Positions 1-7,808 of a stretch of DNA of 64,000 bases are shown here, piece after piece. The stretch is from Solirubrum puertoriconensis (GTDB lineage Bacteria; Bacteroidota; Bacteroidia; Cytophagales; Hymenobacteraceae): contig NZ_LNAL01000006.1 in NCBI RefSeq assembly GCF_001483135.1, forward strand, positions 434,003-498,002, written 5' to 3'. Position numbers and translations under genes: made by a program. Numbering within the stretch: the stretch's first letter is position 1; every line of letters starts with the position of its first letter. The notes beneath the pieces were generated by a model. That model searched no databases. It was not told where the DNA came from and saw only the letters and a list, made by a program, of their open reading frames with translations.

Positions 1-15
1 AGGCTGAAAATGTCG

Positions 16-23
16 TAACTTTG
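16..23 (+). promoter_or_regulatory. Bacteroidota -7 box upstream of dxs
   Basis: TAACTTTG matches the -7 consensus TAnnTTTG of the Bacteroidota housekeeping sigma factor. Transcription should start near position 30, giving a leader of about 90 nt. The leader holds a GCAACGAG / CTCGTTGC inverted repeat. The -33 element lies outside or at the very edge of the window. Confidence 0.5.
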
Positions 24-120
24 CGAGCTAGTGTCGGCTTGTTCTAGCAACGAGCCGCAACAAACTGGCCACTACGGTGGTTAGCCGCTACCATCCTACT
101 CGTTGCCGTAACCGAACCCA

Positions 121-2064
121 ATGATTGTCGAACCCGGACCCCTACTGGCGGCCATCAACTCGCCCGCTGATCTTAAAGAGTTGCGCGAAGACCAGTTGGT
201 TCAGCTCAGCCAAGAATTACGGCAGTTTATCATCGATTCGGTCTCGATCTACGGCGGCCACTTCGGCGCTTCCCTAGGTGTGGTAGAGCTTACTGTGGCG
301 CTGCACTACGTGTTCAACACGCCTTACGACCAGCTCGTATGGGACGTGGGGCACCAGGCCTACGGGCACAAAATCCTGACGGGGCGCCGGGCGCAGTTTC
401 ATACCAACCGCAAGTACGGCGGGCTGTCGGGCTTTCCGAAGCGTTCCGAAAGCGAGTACGACGCCTTTGGGGTTGGGCACAGCTCTACCAGCATTGGCGC
501 GGCCCTAGGTATGGCCGTGGCTTCTGATTATAAGAAGGAGTTCGACCGGCAGCATATTGCCGTGATTGGTGACGGCGCCATGACGGCGGGTATGGCTTTC
601 GAGGCCCTGAACCACGCCGGGGTAGCCAATACCAACCTGCTAGTTATCCTTAACGATAACTGCATGAGCATCGACCCCAACGTGGGCGCGCTCAAGGAAT
701 ACCTCACCGACATTACCACCTCGCGCACTTACAACCGTGTGCGCGACGAGCTGTGGAACGTGCTGGGCAAGCTCAGCAAATTCGGCCCGAACCCACAAGC
801 CATTGCCAGCAAAGTAGAGTCGGCCATGAAAGCCACTCTGATGAAGCAGAGCAACCTGTTCGAGGCCCTGAAGTTCCGCTACTTTGGCCCCGTCGACGGG
901 CACGACGTGCAGCACTTGGCCACTATCCTGAATGACCTGAAGAACATTCCGGGGCCGAAGCTGCTGCACTGTGTAACCGTGAAGGGCAAAGGCTACGCGT
1001 TGGCCGAAAAGGACCAGACCTTGTGGCACGCTCCCGGCTTGTTCGACAAGATTACCGGCGAGATTTACAAGAAGGTACCCGATAAGCCCCAGCCGCCGAA
1101 GTACCAGGATGTGTTTGGGCATACCATGGTGGAACTGGCCGAGCAAAACCCAAAGGTGATGGGCGTTACGCCCGCAATGCCCTCCGGCTGCTCGCTCAAC
1201 ATCATGATGAAAGCCATGCCCGATCGTGCCTTCGACGTAGGTATTGCCGAGCAGCACGCTGTTACGTTCTCGGCGGGTTTGGCTACGCAGGGCTTGGTGC
1301 CGTTCTGCAACATCTACTCGTCGTTTATGCAGCGCGCCTACGACCAAGTAGTGCACGACGTGGCCCTGCAAAACCTCCACGTAGTATTCTGCCTCGACCG
1401 CGCCGGTTTTGCCGGTGCCGATGGCGCCACCCACCACGGCGCCTACGATTTGGCGTACATGCGCTGCATTCCCAACATGGTAGTGGCTGCTCCCATGAAC
1501 GAGGAAGAGCTGCGTAACCTCATGTACACGGCCACCCTACCCGAAAACGCTGGCCCGTTTACCATTCGTTACCCACGCGGCGAGGGCGTAATTCCCGAAT
1601 GGCGTAAGCCGCTGCAGCGCATTGCCGTAGGTACCGGGCGCACCATTCGCGAGGGCAACGGCGAGGTGGCTATTCTGAGCATCGGCCACATGGGCAACTA
1701 TGCCGTGAAGGCTACTCAGCAGCTGTTTGCCGAAGGCGTGGACACTGGCCATTACGACATGCGCTTCTGCAAGCCTCTCGACGAGGAATTACTGCACCAA
1801 GTACTGCGCCGCTACAAGGCCATAGTAACCGTGGAGGACGGCTGCTTGCAGGGCGGTTTCGGCTCGGCTGTGCTCGAGTTTATTGCCGACCATGGGTATG
1901 CAGTGCCCGTGAAGCGCCTAGGTATTCCGGACAGCGTGGTGGAGCATGGCTCGCAGGACGAGCTATACAAAGAGTGCGGCTACGACGCCGCCGGTATTGC
2001 CGCGGCCGTGCGCGAGCAGGCTGCGAAGGTGGCCGCGGCCCAAACGGCTAAGTTGCTGCGCTAA
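121..2064 (+). CDS. dxs: 1-deoxy-D-xylulose-5-phosphate synthase
   Basis: Condenses pyruvate and glyceraldehyde 3-phosphate to 1-deoxy-D-xylulose 5-phosphate, the first step of the MEP isoprenoid pathway, in the cytoplasm with thiamine diphosphate. The 647 residues are full length for the family. The N-terminal domain carries GHQAYGHK near residue 77 and the ThDP/Mg motif GDGAMTAG near residue 149, with NDN about 30 residues later. The central transketolase domain has the catalytic Glu in VGIAEQHAV, followed by the C-terminal transketolase domain. The ATG is the first in-frame start after a TAACTTTG box. A small exported protein follows 6 bp after the stop, so the two may be co-transcribed. 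The product feeds quinone and polyprenyl phosphate synthesis, which fits menA and polyprenol glycosyltransferases elsewhere in the window. Confidence 0.97.
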   Translation: MIVEPGPLLAAINSPADLKELREDQLVQLSQELRQFIIDSVSIYGGHFGASLGVVELTVALHYVFNTPYDQLVWDVGHQAYGHKILTGRRAQFHTNRKYGGLSGFPKRSESEYDAFGVGHSSTSIGAALGMAVASDYKKEFDRQHIAVIGDGAMTAGMAFEALNHAGVANTNLLVILNDNCMSIDPNVGALKEYLTDITTSRTYNRVRDELWNVLGKLSKFGPNPQAIASKVESAMKATLMKQSNLFEALKFRYFGPVDGHDVQHLATILNDLKNIPGPKLLHCVTVKGKGYALAEKDQTLWHAPGLFDKITGEIYKKVPDKPQPPKYQDVFGHTMVELAEQNPKVMGVTPAMPSGCSLNIMMKAMPDRAFDVGIAEQHAVTFSAGLATQGLVPFCNIYSSFMQRAYDQVVHDVALQNLHVVFCLDRAGFAGADGATHHGAYDLAYMRCIPNMVVAAPMNEEELRNLMYTATLPENAGPFTIRYPRGEGVIPEWRKPLQRIAVGTGRTIREGNGEVAILSIGHMGNYAVKATQQLFAEGVDTGHYDMRFCKPLDEELLHQVLRRYKAIVTVEDGCLQGGFGSAVLEFIADHGYAVPVKRLGIPDSVVEHGSQDELYKECGYDAAGIAAAVREQAAKVAAAQTAKLLR

Positions 2065-2070
2065 TAGCCG

Positions 2071-2829
2071 ATGTCCAATTTTCGACCTGTGGATACAGAG
2101 CACTGGCTGCGGCTGGTGCTCTTTTTTGTGGGTTGGTTCGGCTGCTCAGGCGTAGCTGCACAGCCGAGCCAACGGGCTTTGTTTCCGCGCATGCCGCGGT
2201 ATGTCAGCTTCAGTCCGCGCATTATCAAAGGGGTACTGCCGGAAAGCAGCGGCTTGCAGGCATCCAATAGCGCGGTACGCGTCGTTGCTGAACCGTTCCA
2301 GCGCAACGGAAAAAGGTACTGGCACCTCGACCTATACTACGACAACAAAGCCACAGAACGCTTTACCCTCCGGCAGCGGGGCGACACGGTGTATGCGGCG
2401 GTGGATACCCATATGACCGAGTGGAATGCAGAAGCCGCAGTATCCCGCCTGCACGCTTTCCAACGCGCCGTTCGGCAGCTGCACGAGCAAGACCCGCGAC
2501 GAATGCCCCCACCGCCTCCCAGCGTCGAGGAGAACGTGCTTTTCCGGTTCGATGCGCGGGTGGGGGAGGAATGGGGTTGCTTCACGGAAGCGCAAAGCAG
2601 CATCCAATACTATCGGATCAGCCTAGAGCAGATTGTAGATCAGGAACAGGCCGAGCCGCTATACGTATTTGCACTCCGGTACAGCATGAGCGCATCGCAC
2701 CTGCCAACGCTGCAAAAGCTGGTAGTTTCCAAAACCAAGGGTATTCGCGGAATGCTGTGGTACGATTATGCCTGCTGGGAACCTTACGACTGCGAAGATT
2801 TGCTGGTGCGCTACGGTAAGTGGGAGTAG
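2071..2829 (+). CDS. exported protein of unknown function
   Basis: 252 residues that I cannot assign to a family. The N-terminus has a hydrophobic stretch (about residues 14-30, LVLFFVGWFGCSGVAAQ) that ends in a plausible signal peptidase site AAQ|P, so the protein is probably periplasmic or outer-membrane associated; a Cys within the stretch (FGCSG) is not a convincing lipobox. The mature part is mixed alpha/beta in look, has a PPPPP run near residue 145, and ends in an aromatic- and acid-rich tail with paired Cys (YACWEPYDCEDLL). It starts 6 bp after dxs and is probably read from the same transcript, but nothing ties it to isoprenoid synthesis. Confidence 0.75.
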   Translation: MSNFRPVDTEHWLRLVLFFVGWFGCSGVAAQPSQRALFPRMPRYVSFSPRIIKGVLPESSGLQASNSAVRVVAEPFQRNGKRYWHLDLYYDNKATERFTLRQRGDTVYAAVDTHMTEWNAEAAVSRLHAFQRAVRQLHEQDPRRMPPPPPSVEENVLFRFDARVGEEWGCFTEAQSSIQYYRISLEQIVDQEQAEPLYVFALRYSMSASHLPTLQKLVVSKTKGIRGMLWYDYACWEPYDCEDLLVRYGKWE

Positions 2830-2848
2830 CAGGTGCCAGCTCTCGTAA

Positions 2849-3904
2849 CTACAAGCTGCTGATGGCCGATGCGGTAGCAGGTGCCTCGCAGCGGCGCTTC
2901 ACCACTTGCATAATGCGCCGCTGAATCTCGCTCATCACATAATCCGTCCAGAGGCCCGCGTAGGGGTTAAGGTTGGTGCTGAGGCGTTGCTGACTGTAGA
3001 GCACCAGCCGCGTGTGGCCGTTGGGCAGCGGTTGCAACTCGTAGGTGCCGCGCAGCACATCGAAAAAGCGGCCGCCAACTATCACGTGCTCGTCGAAGGT
3101 AGTGGGCGGGATGGTAGCCGTATTGGGCTTGATGCTGAACGAGAGTTTACGCTCGGGTATCCATTCATCAACGGTTTCGATAAACTCTACCCCGCGTTCG
3201 AACGTGGCATGGCGCACGCCGCCTACGCCCTCGTGCGTAAGCGTGGCCTCAACGGGGCGCGGAAAGCCGATATCATCGACCAAGCTGGGCCCTAGGTCGG
3301 CAGGAGTGATGGGAGGAACCCACACGATGTGCTGCCATACCACAGCTGGCGGAGCCGCAATGGTTACCACATTTTCGACGCGACGGATGCTATCGGGAGT
3401 GGCAAACCGGCTTTCGGCAAAAGCTACCACGAAGGGCAGCAACGCCACGGCCGACACGAGCACGTAGTCGTCGGGCTTGTTTTTGCGGCGCCGCTCCAAG
3501 AACGCGTAAAGCTGCCCGCCCAAGCACGACACCACAAAGAATAATGGCAGAATGATGATTAGGCAGATGGCTCCTTCCAATTGCGTGATAAACGCTGTCA
3601 GCACAAACAGCGTGGTCGAAATCCAGGGAGCAAAGGCGTAGCGCCAAGCACTGCCGCGGCTGGCTGACGTGTAGTGTGCCGTCAGGATACCTAAGCCAAA
3701 AGGCACCACCACCAGAAACGAGACCATCAGCAAACCGCCGAAACGCTCAAACGGGCCTGTGTTGAAGAGAAACCGAAAGGCAAGGGCGTACAACAAGCCC
3801 GCCAATACCGCTAGCAGTTTAGGAACGTGGCGGCCAGCAAAACGAAGCATAAAGCAGAGGATAATTGCCCGAATATAGCCGGCTGCCCGTGGGCACCTAG
3901 GCAC
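2849..3904 (-). CDS. membrane protein with C-terminal SRPBCC (polyketide cyclase-like) domain
   Basis: 351 residues. The first half is membrane-embedded, with about four hydrophobic segments (roughly residues 28-47, 55-75, 92-108 and 112-132) and a basic loop ERRRKNKP. The C-terminal half from about residue 175 reads like a START/SRPBCC fold (EATLTHEGVGGVRHATFERG; LRGTYELQPLPNGHTRLVLYSQQ), which usually binds hydrophobic ligands. The start used is a GTG that shares its G with the TAG stop of the upstream hxlR-type gene (TAGTG), which suggests translational coupling; an internal ATG at residue 19 (position 3850) is an alternative. As the second gene behind an HxlR regulator it may handle the signal molecule, but its substrate is unknown. 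Confidence 0.8.
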   Translation of the reverse strand: MPRCPRAAGYIRAIILCFMLRFAGRHVPKLLAVLAGLLYALAFRFLFNTGPFERFGGLLMVSFLVVVPFGLGILTAHYTSASRGSAWRYAFAPWISTTLFVLTAFITQLEGAICLIIILPLFFVVSCLGGQLYAFLERRRKNKPDDYVLVSAVALLPFVVAFAESRFATPDSIRRVENVVTIAAPPAVVWQHIVWVPPITPADLGPSLVDDIGFPRPVEATLTHEGVGGVRHATFERGVEFIETVDEWIPERKLSFSIKPNTATIPPTTFDEHVIVGGRFFDVLRGTYELQPLPNGHTRLVLYSQQRLSTNLNPYAGLWTDYVMSEIQRRIMQVVKRRCEAPATASAISSL

Positions 3905-4242
3905 TACACTCGCTCAAGTATTCGCTCGCGGTGGTGCACACCCCAGTCGCGGATTTCGCCGATTACTTTCTCCAGCGTGCGGCCATAGTCAGTAAGCGAA
4001 TATTCAACGGCCAGCGGCACGGTATCGAATACGGTGCGTTTCACTAGCTCGTGACTTTCCAGCTCCTTCAGCTCTTTCGATAACACCTTAGCTGCTACGC
4101 CCAACTCGCGTTGGATTTCCTTGAAACGCCGCTCCCGCACGGAAAGCAGCATAATTACCGGAATCTTCCATTTGCCACCTAGCACATCCATAGCGTCGCG
4201 CAGGGGCCGGAGGTAATCGGTGCAGGTTTTGGTAGCTGACAT
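3904..4242 (-). CDS. HxlR-family transcriptional regulator
   Basis: Winged helix-turn-helix DNA-binding protein of the HxlR/YodB type, whose members often sense quinones, aldehydes or oxidants through a Cys near the N-terminus. The hallmark CTDYLRPLRDAMDVLGGKWK opens the domain, followed by RFKEIQRELGV (recognition helix region), LSKELKELE and YSLTDYGRTLEKVI. The ATG used gives 112 residues, the usual length. A longer frame begins with a GTG at 4293, but that would place a perfect palindrome inside the gene, so the ATG is preferred. The Cys just after the start matches the redox Cys of YodB-type proteins. It is divergent from the YceI gene and overlaps the SRPBCC gene by one base. Confidence 0.92.
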   Translation of the reverse strand: MSATKTCTDYLRPLRDAMDVLGGKWKIPVIMLLSVRERRFKEIQRELGVAAKVLSKELKELESHELVKRTVFDTVPLAVEYSLTDYGRTLEKVIGEIRDWGVHHRERILERV

Positions 4243-4276
4243 TGGACTGTTGGTCGGAGTGAATGAATAACTTATA

Positions 4277-4290
4277 AGTAACCGGTTACT
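4277..4290. promoter_or_regulatory. 14-bp perfect palindrome, candidate HxlR operator
   Basis: AGTAACCGGTTACT reads the same on both strands. It lies 35 bp upstream of the preferred hxlR ATG in the divergent hxlR-yceI spacer, where an autoregulatory site is expected. Assignment to the HxlR protein is inference. Confidence 0.5.
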
Positions 4291-4309
4291 CACAGGTTAG
4301 TTGCAACAA

Positions 4310-4321
4310 ATGTACGTACAT
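4310..4321. promoter_or_regulatory. 12-bp perfect palindrome in the hxlR-yceI spacer
   Basis: ATGTACGTACAT is a second perfect palindrome 19 bp from the first. HxlR proteins bind as dimers to dyad sites, so this could be a second operator. It differs in sequence from the first, so a different regulator is equally possible. Confidence 0.4.
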
Positions 4322-4393
4322 AGTTTCGGATATTTGCCTCAGCAAACAAGACCAACTGGCCGGCTAAGCTGGCCTTAAATCAACTGTTCTGCC

Positions 4394-4942
4394 ATGGCTA
4401 CTACCAAATGGGTACTCGACCCCACCCACTCCGAAGTCCAATTCAAAATCAAGCACTTGGTCATTTCTACCGTAACGGGCTCGTTTAAGCAGTTCGAAGG
4501 AGAAGTAGAAACCGAGGACGACAACTTCGAAACGGGCAAAGTGCGCTTTGCTGCTAACATTGCCAGCATCGACACCAACCAGGAGCAACGCGACCAGCAC
4601 CTGAAGTCGGCCGACTTTTTCGATGCGGAGAACTATCCGCAACTGACGTTTGAATCGACTTTGCTCCGGAAAGTATCCGGCAACGAGTATAAGCTGCAGG
4701 GCAACCTCACTATCAAAGGTGAAACGCATACTATTGATTTGAACGTGGAGTACGGCGGTTCGGCCACCGATTTCTACGGCAACCACAAAGCCGGCTTTGA
4801 ACTGACGGGCAAGATCAGCCGCAAAGAGTTTGGCCTTACTTGGAGCGCCGTAACCGAAGCAGGGGCCATTGTAGTGGGCGACGATGTGAAGCTTTTTGCC
4901 AACGTACAATTTGTGAAGCAGGTAGCCGAAGTAGTTGCCTAA
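4394..4942 (+). CDS. YceI-family lipocalin-like protein
   Basis: 182 residues covering the whole YceI fold, an eight-stranded barrel that binds isoprenoid or other long hydrophobic molecules. Typical motifs are WVLDPTHSEVQFKIKHLVIS at the N-terminus, QRDQHLKSADFFDAENYP near residue 65, and ISRKEFGLTWS near residue 140. There is no signal peptide, so this is a cytoplasmic member, unlike E. coli YceI. It is transcribed away from an HxlR regulator and both share a spacer with two palindromes. Such pairs are common in Bacteroidota and often respond to reactive electrophiles, but the ligand cannot be read from sequence. Confidence 0.93.
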   Translation: MATTKWVLDPTHSEVQFKIKHLVISTVTGSFKQFEGEVETEDDNFETGKVRFAANIASIDTNQEQRDQHLKSADFFDAENYPQLTFESTLLRKVSGNEYKLQGNLTIKGETHTIDLNVEYGGSATDFYGNHKAGFELTGKISRKEFGLTWSAVTEAGAIVVGDDVKLFANVQFVKQVAEVVA

Positions 4943-5043
4943 GCATCAGGCAGCGGCTTGAATGAGAAATGAGCAGAGCCAAGCCGCATTTAAGTTGCTC
5001 ACCTCTGCTTGCAGGAAAAATAGCTGTTGCTGCTACCATCGAA

Positions 5044-5070
5044 GCCACTCCGCTCAGGGGTGGCTTTTTT
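5044..5070 (+). terminator. rho-independent terminator after the yceI gene
   Basis: GCCACTCC pairs with GGGGTGGC (one G-T pair) around a 5-nt loop, followed by six T. Confidence 0.8.
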
Positions 5071-5139
5071 ATGCTTCGGGCTTAGTGCATATCCTGTTAG
5101 GCGGTGGTACTACCTAAGCGGGCAACATATTGCTGCCGC

Positions 5140-5147
5140 TACCTTTG
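5140..5147 (+). promoter_or_regulatory. -7 box TACCTTTG directly before a GTG start
   Basis: TACCTTTG fits TAnnTTTG exactly and ends 4 nt before the GTG chosen for the next gene. The transcript should begin at or within a few bases of that codon, so the mRNA is probably leaderless. Confidence 0.6.
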
Positions 5148-5151
5148 CACC

Positions 5152-6096
5152 GTGCCGCTCCGCTACCTCCGCCACTCCGAAATAGATATGCTTGCTTGGC
5201 AAGCTTGCCTGGCGCGCGCCGAACAGCCAGTGCCCTACGCACAGGCGCTGTGGCTCGATGTTACCAACGACCCTACCTGGGAAGCCGTGGTGGAGCCCGA
5301 TGGCAACGGTGGCTATGCTTCGGTGTTTCCGGTGCCCGTGCGCCGCCGTTTGTGGGGCGCTGAGTGCTTGCAGCCGCCTTTTACGCAGCAATTGGGGTTG
5401 CTTACTACTTCCGCAAGCCAACACCGCCAATTGCAAGGGTACTTGCAACTGTTGGCAAAACGGTTTGCGCGCTTGCACCTGCAGCTGAACACCGATAATT
5501 CTTCGCCCAGCAGCTTGCCTGTGGGCTGGCGCCTTGCAAACCGCACCACCTACCATCTAGGCTTAGCCGACGATTACAGCACATTGCTGCGGAGCTATAC
5601 TCCTGAGTTCAGGCGCCGGCTAAGGCAGCACCAAGAACAGGGTGTTCCGTTGCGGGTTGTGGCTGGCAAGTCAGCGGCGCCCCTCATCGCTTTGTTCCGA
5701 AGCTACAAGCCTAACAGGCAAACCCACCTGCGCGAAGAGCACTTTGTGCGGTTGCAACGCTTGGTAACTGCCCTAGGTAGCCAGGCTGAAATACTCGAGG
5801 TGTACCACCCAAGCAACGGCGAGCTACTGGCCGGCGCCTTGTTTGTGCATAGCCGGCAGCGCATCACGTATTTGTTTGCGGCGGCATCGGAAGCGGGCAA
5901 AAAACAGCATGCACCTATGCTGCTGCTCAACGAGGTCATCCGCCGCCATGCGGGCACGCCCAATCTGCTGCTCGACTTTGAAGGCGGAAGCATACCTAGT
6001 ATTGCTCGGTTTTTTGCGAATTTCGGGGCGCGGCCCGTGCCGTATTATTCCCTCACCCAAACCACCCGCCCGTGGTACCTGACCTGGATGCGTTGA
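5152..6096 (+). CDS. GNAT/FemAB-like acyltransferase
   Basis: 314 residues resembling the GNAT-fold, FemAB-like proteins found in Bacteroidota. The N-terminus LRYLRHSEIDMLAWQACL matches the usual start of the family, so the GTG is chosen over an upstream in-frame ATG-less extension and over the ATG at 5188. The C-terminal half carries the acyltransferase-like core: REEHFVRLQRLV, GELLAGALFVHS near residue 220, and LLDFEGGSIPSIARFFANFGA near the end, which is the most conserved piece of this group. It overlaps the uracil phosphoribosyltransferase gene by 25 bp, so the two form an operon. The acyl donor and acceptor are unknown; family members modify amino groups of peptides or sugars. Confidence 0.75.
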   Translation: MPLRYLRHSEIDMLAWQACLARAEQPVPYAQALWLDVTNDPTWEAVVEPDGNGGYASVFPVPVRRRLWGAECLQPPFTQQLGLLTTSASQHRQLQGYLQLLAKRFARLHLQLNTDNSSPSSLPVGWRLANRTTYHLGLADDYSTLLRSYTPEFRRRLRQHQEQGVPLRVVAGKSAAPLIALFRSYKPNRQTHLREEHFVRLQRLVTALGSQAEILEVYHPSNGELLAGALFVHSRQRITYLFAAASEAGKKQHAPMLLLNEVIRRHAGTPNLLLDFEGGSIPSIARFFANFGARPVPYYSLTQTTRPWYLTWMR

Positions 6097-6749
6097 CCCA
6101 AGGCGACCGAGTGCACATCGTGACCTCCGAGCCCAGCATTGCCAACCATTTTCTTGCCGAGCTGCGCGATGTAAACGTGCAACGCGATTCGCTGCGTTTC
6201 CGCCGCAACCTGCAGCGCCTCGGCGAAATAATAGCGTACCGCATTAGCTCGCAGCTGAATTACACCGAAAAGGTGGTGCAAACTCCGCTGGCTGAGTCGC
6301 GGGGGCAGTTGTTGGCCGATTTTCCAGTGCTGGCCACGGTGCTGCGCGCGGGGCTACCATTTCACCAGGGGTTCCTCAATTACTTCGATCAGTCGCCCAG
6401 CGCTTTTGTGGCGGCGTACCGCATCGAGGCTACCTCGCGGGTGGAGGTGCAGGTTGAATACCTCTCGGCCCCCAGCCTCAACGACCGGGTGCTGATTTTG
6501 GCCGATCCTATGCTAGCCACGGGCAAATCGTTGGCGCTTACCTACCGTGCTATGCTACGTTTCGGACAGCCCCGACAGGTGCACATTGCGGCCGTAATTG
6601 CGTCGCCCGAAGGCTTGCGGCACGTACTCGAAGAAATCCCGGAAGCCCACATCTGGCTAGCCGCCCTAGACGACCACCTGAACGAACATGCGTATATTGT
6701 TCCAGGCTTGGGCGACGCAGGAGATTTGGCCTACGGCAGCAAGCTGTAG
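6072..6749 (+). CDS. upp: uracil phosphoribosyltransferase
   Basis: Converts uracil and PRPP to UMP in pyrimidine salvage. The 225 residues fit the family. Motifs: an N-terminal LRDVNVQRDSLRFRRNLQRL, the conserved TVLRAGLPFHQG near residue 95, and the PRPP-binding loop LILADPMLATGKS near residue 142. The uracil-binding C-terminal region is present (YIVPGLGDAGDLAYG). The start is a GTG inside the end of the acyltransferase gene, so translation is probably coupled. The N-terminus is more divergent than in classical Upp, but the PRPP loop and GDAGD signature make the assignment firm. Confidence 0.93.
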   Translation: MVPDLDALTQGDRVHIVTSEPSIANHFLAELRDVNVQRDSLRFRRNLQRLGEIIAYRISSQLNYTEKVVQTPLAESRGQLLADFPVLATVLRAGLPFHQGFLNYFDQSPSAFVAAYRIEATSRVEVQVEYLSAPSLNDRVLILADPMLATGKSLALTYRAMLRFGQPRQVHIAAVIASPEGLRHVLEEIPEAHIWLAALDDHLNEHAYIVPGLGDAGDLAYGSKL

Positions 6750-6846
6750 CGCGCCGGCCAACCAATTTGTAGTCTGAAAACTTGCTTGCTGCTTAAGCTG
6801 CTTTGGTAATTGCTTTGCTAAAACGTCCAACGTCTGACCGCCCGTG

Positions 6847-7296
6847 ATGCCACACGCCGTCAAATACGCGTCCGTTTTCCTGCTGAGCATGGTTAAGTTC
6901 TTTGGCGGACCACTGGCCGGAGCTGCTGCGGGCCTGTCGTTTGTGCCCACCTGGGTACTCACAGTAGCCGGCATGATGACCAGCGTACTGGTGTTTTCGG
7001 GCCTAGGGCGAATCTTCGTGGCGCACCTGCAGCGCCGCCGCCGCCTGCGCCACAAGCCGGTGTTCACACCTAGGGCGCGGCAAATCGTGCGGGTGTTTAA
7101 ACGGTTTGGCATTGGTGGCATTGCTTTCCTCACCCCCGTACTGTTTACGCCTATTGGCGGCACCGTTATAGCTACGCTATTGGGCGTAAAGCGCCGTCAC
7201 ATTCTGCTGCACATGCTTTGGAGTGCCATGTTTTGGGGCGCAGCTTTTACTTTCATAACCATCAAGTTCAGCCATTTGCCCATCTTCCATCGTTGA
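6847..7296 (+). CDS. small integral membrane protein
   Basis: 149 residues with about four hydrophobic segments (near residues 7-28, 33-52, 93-112 and 118-140) and a basic cytoplasmic loop (LQRRRRLRHKP). The layout and the FLTPVLFTPIGGTVIATLLG segment resemble the small multidrug-export/DedA-like proteins, but I cannot name a family safely. The ATG is taken over the GTG three bases upstream. It stands alone between upp and a terminator. Confidence 0.75.
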   Translation: MPHAVKYASVFLLSMVKFFGGPLAGAAAGLSFVPTWVLTVAGMMTSVLVFSGLGRIFVAHLQRRRRLRHKPVFTPRARQIVRVFKRFGIGGIAFLTPVLFTPIGGTVIATLLGVKRRHILLHMLWSAMFWGAAFTFITIKFSHLPIFHR

Positions 7297-7808
7297 GCTG
7301 TTGGCTTACTTGCTACCCCACAGCGGCCCGGTGCATTTGGTACCGGGCCGCTCTGCTTTTAAGGGGTTTTGAGCAAAGAAGGAATAATCAAGAGACAAGT
7401 GCTTGTTGTTTATATATAATTTATTGTTATTTAAGTCATAATTAAGGCAGGATAAAAACCTTGCCTGCACTTTGGTCCGGCTGAACATCCACCAACGAGC
7501 CGGCGCGTGGGTCCTGCCAAGAGCCACGTTGCGTACTGCTGAGCCCTAGGTACCGTTGTGCTCAGCAAGTATGCGTGCACAGCTTGCTTGAGGGTAAGGT
7601 ATTGTTCCACATTGTGTTGTTGACGGCGCACGCCTATTGCAGCTAAGTAGCTTGTACTGATAGCTGCCTGTAACACATATCTGGCTACTGATGAGTTGCC
7701 CGCGCCTATGGTGAGGCAGCTTGGATGGGCATTGCCTACAGCAAAGCATCGGCTTACTTCTCAACAATACCGCAGTGCACCCTAGGTACTGCAAACGGTA
7801 ACTACCCG
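7297..7808. other. 512-bp intergenic region
   Basis: Holds the terminator of the small membrane protein gene (7322-7360), then an AT-rich stretch (about 7378-7445) unlike its surroundings, then sequence with stop codons in all frames. No clear TAnnTTTG box precedes the protease gene. I see no RNA gene here. Confidence 0.5.
7322..7360 (+). terminator. rho-independent terminator
   Basis: AGCGGCCCGGT pairs perfectly with ACCGGGCCGCT around a 9-nt loop, followed by CTGCTTTT. Confidence 0.75.

Noticed and set aside
640-1437. 265-codon open frame on the minus strand
   Set aside because: Lies wholly inside dxs in an antisense frame; His/Val/Gly-rich translation typical of a GC-rich shadow, with no domain.
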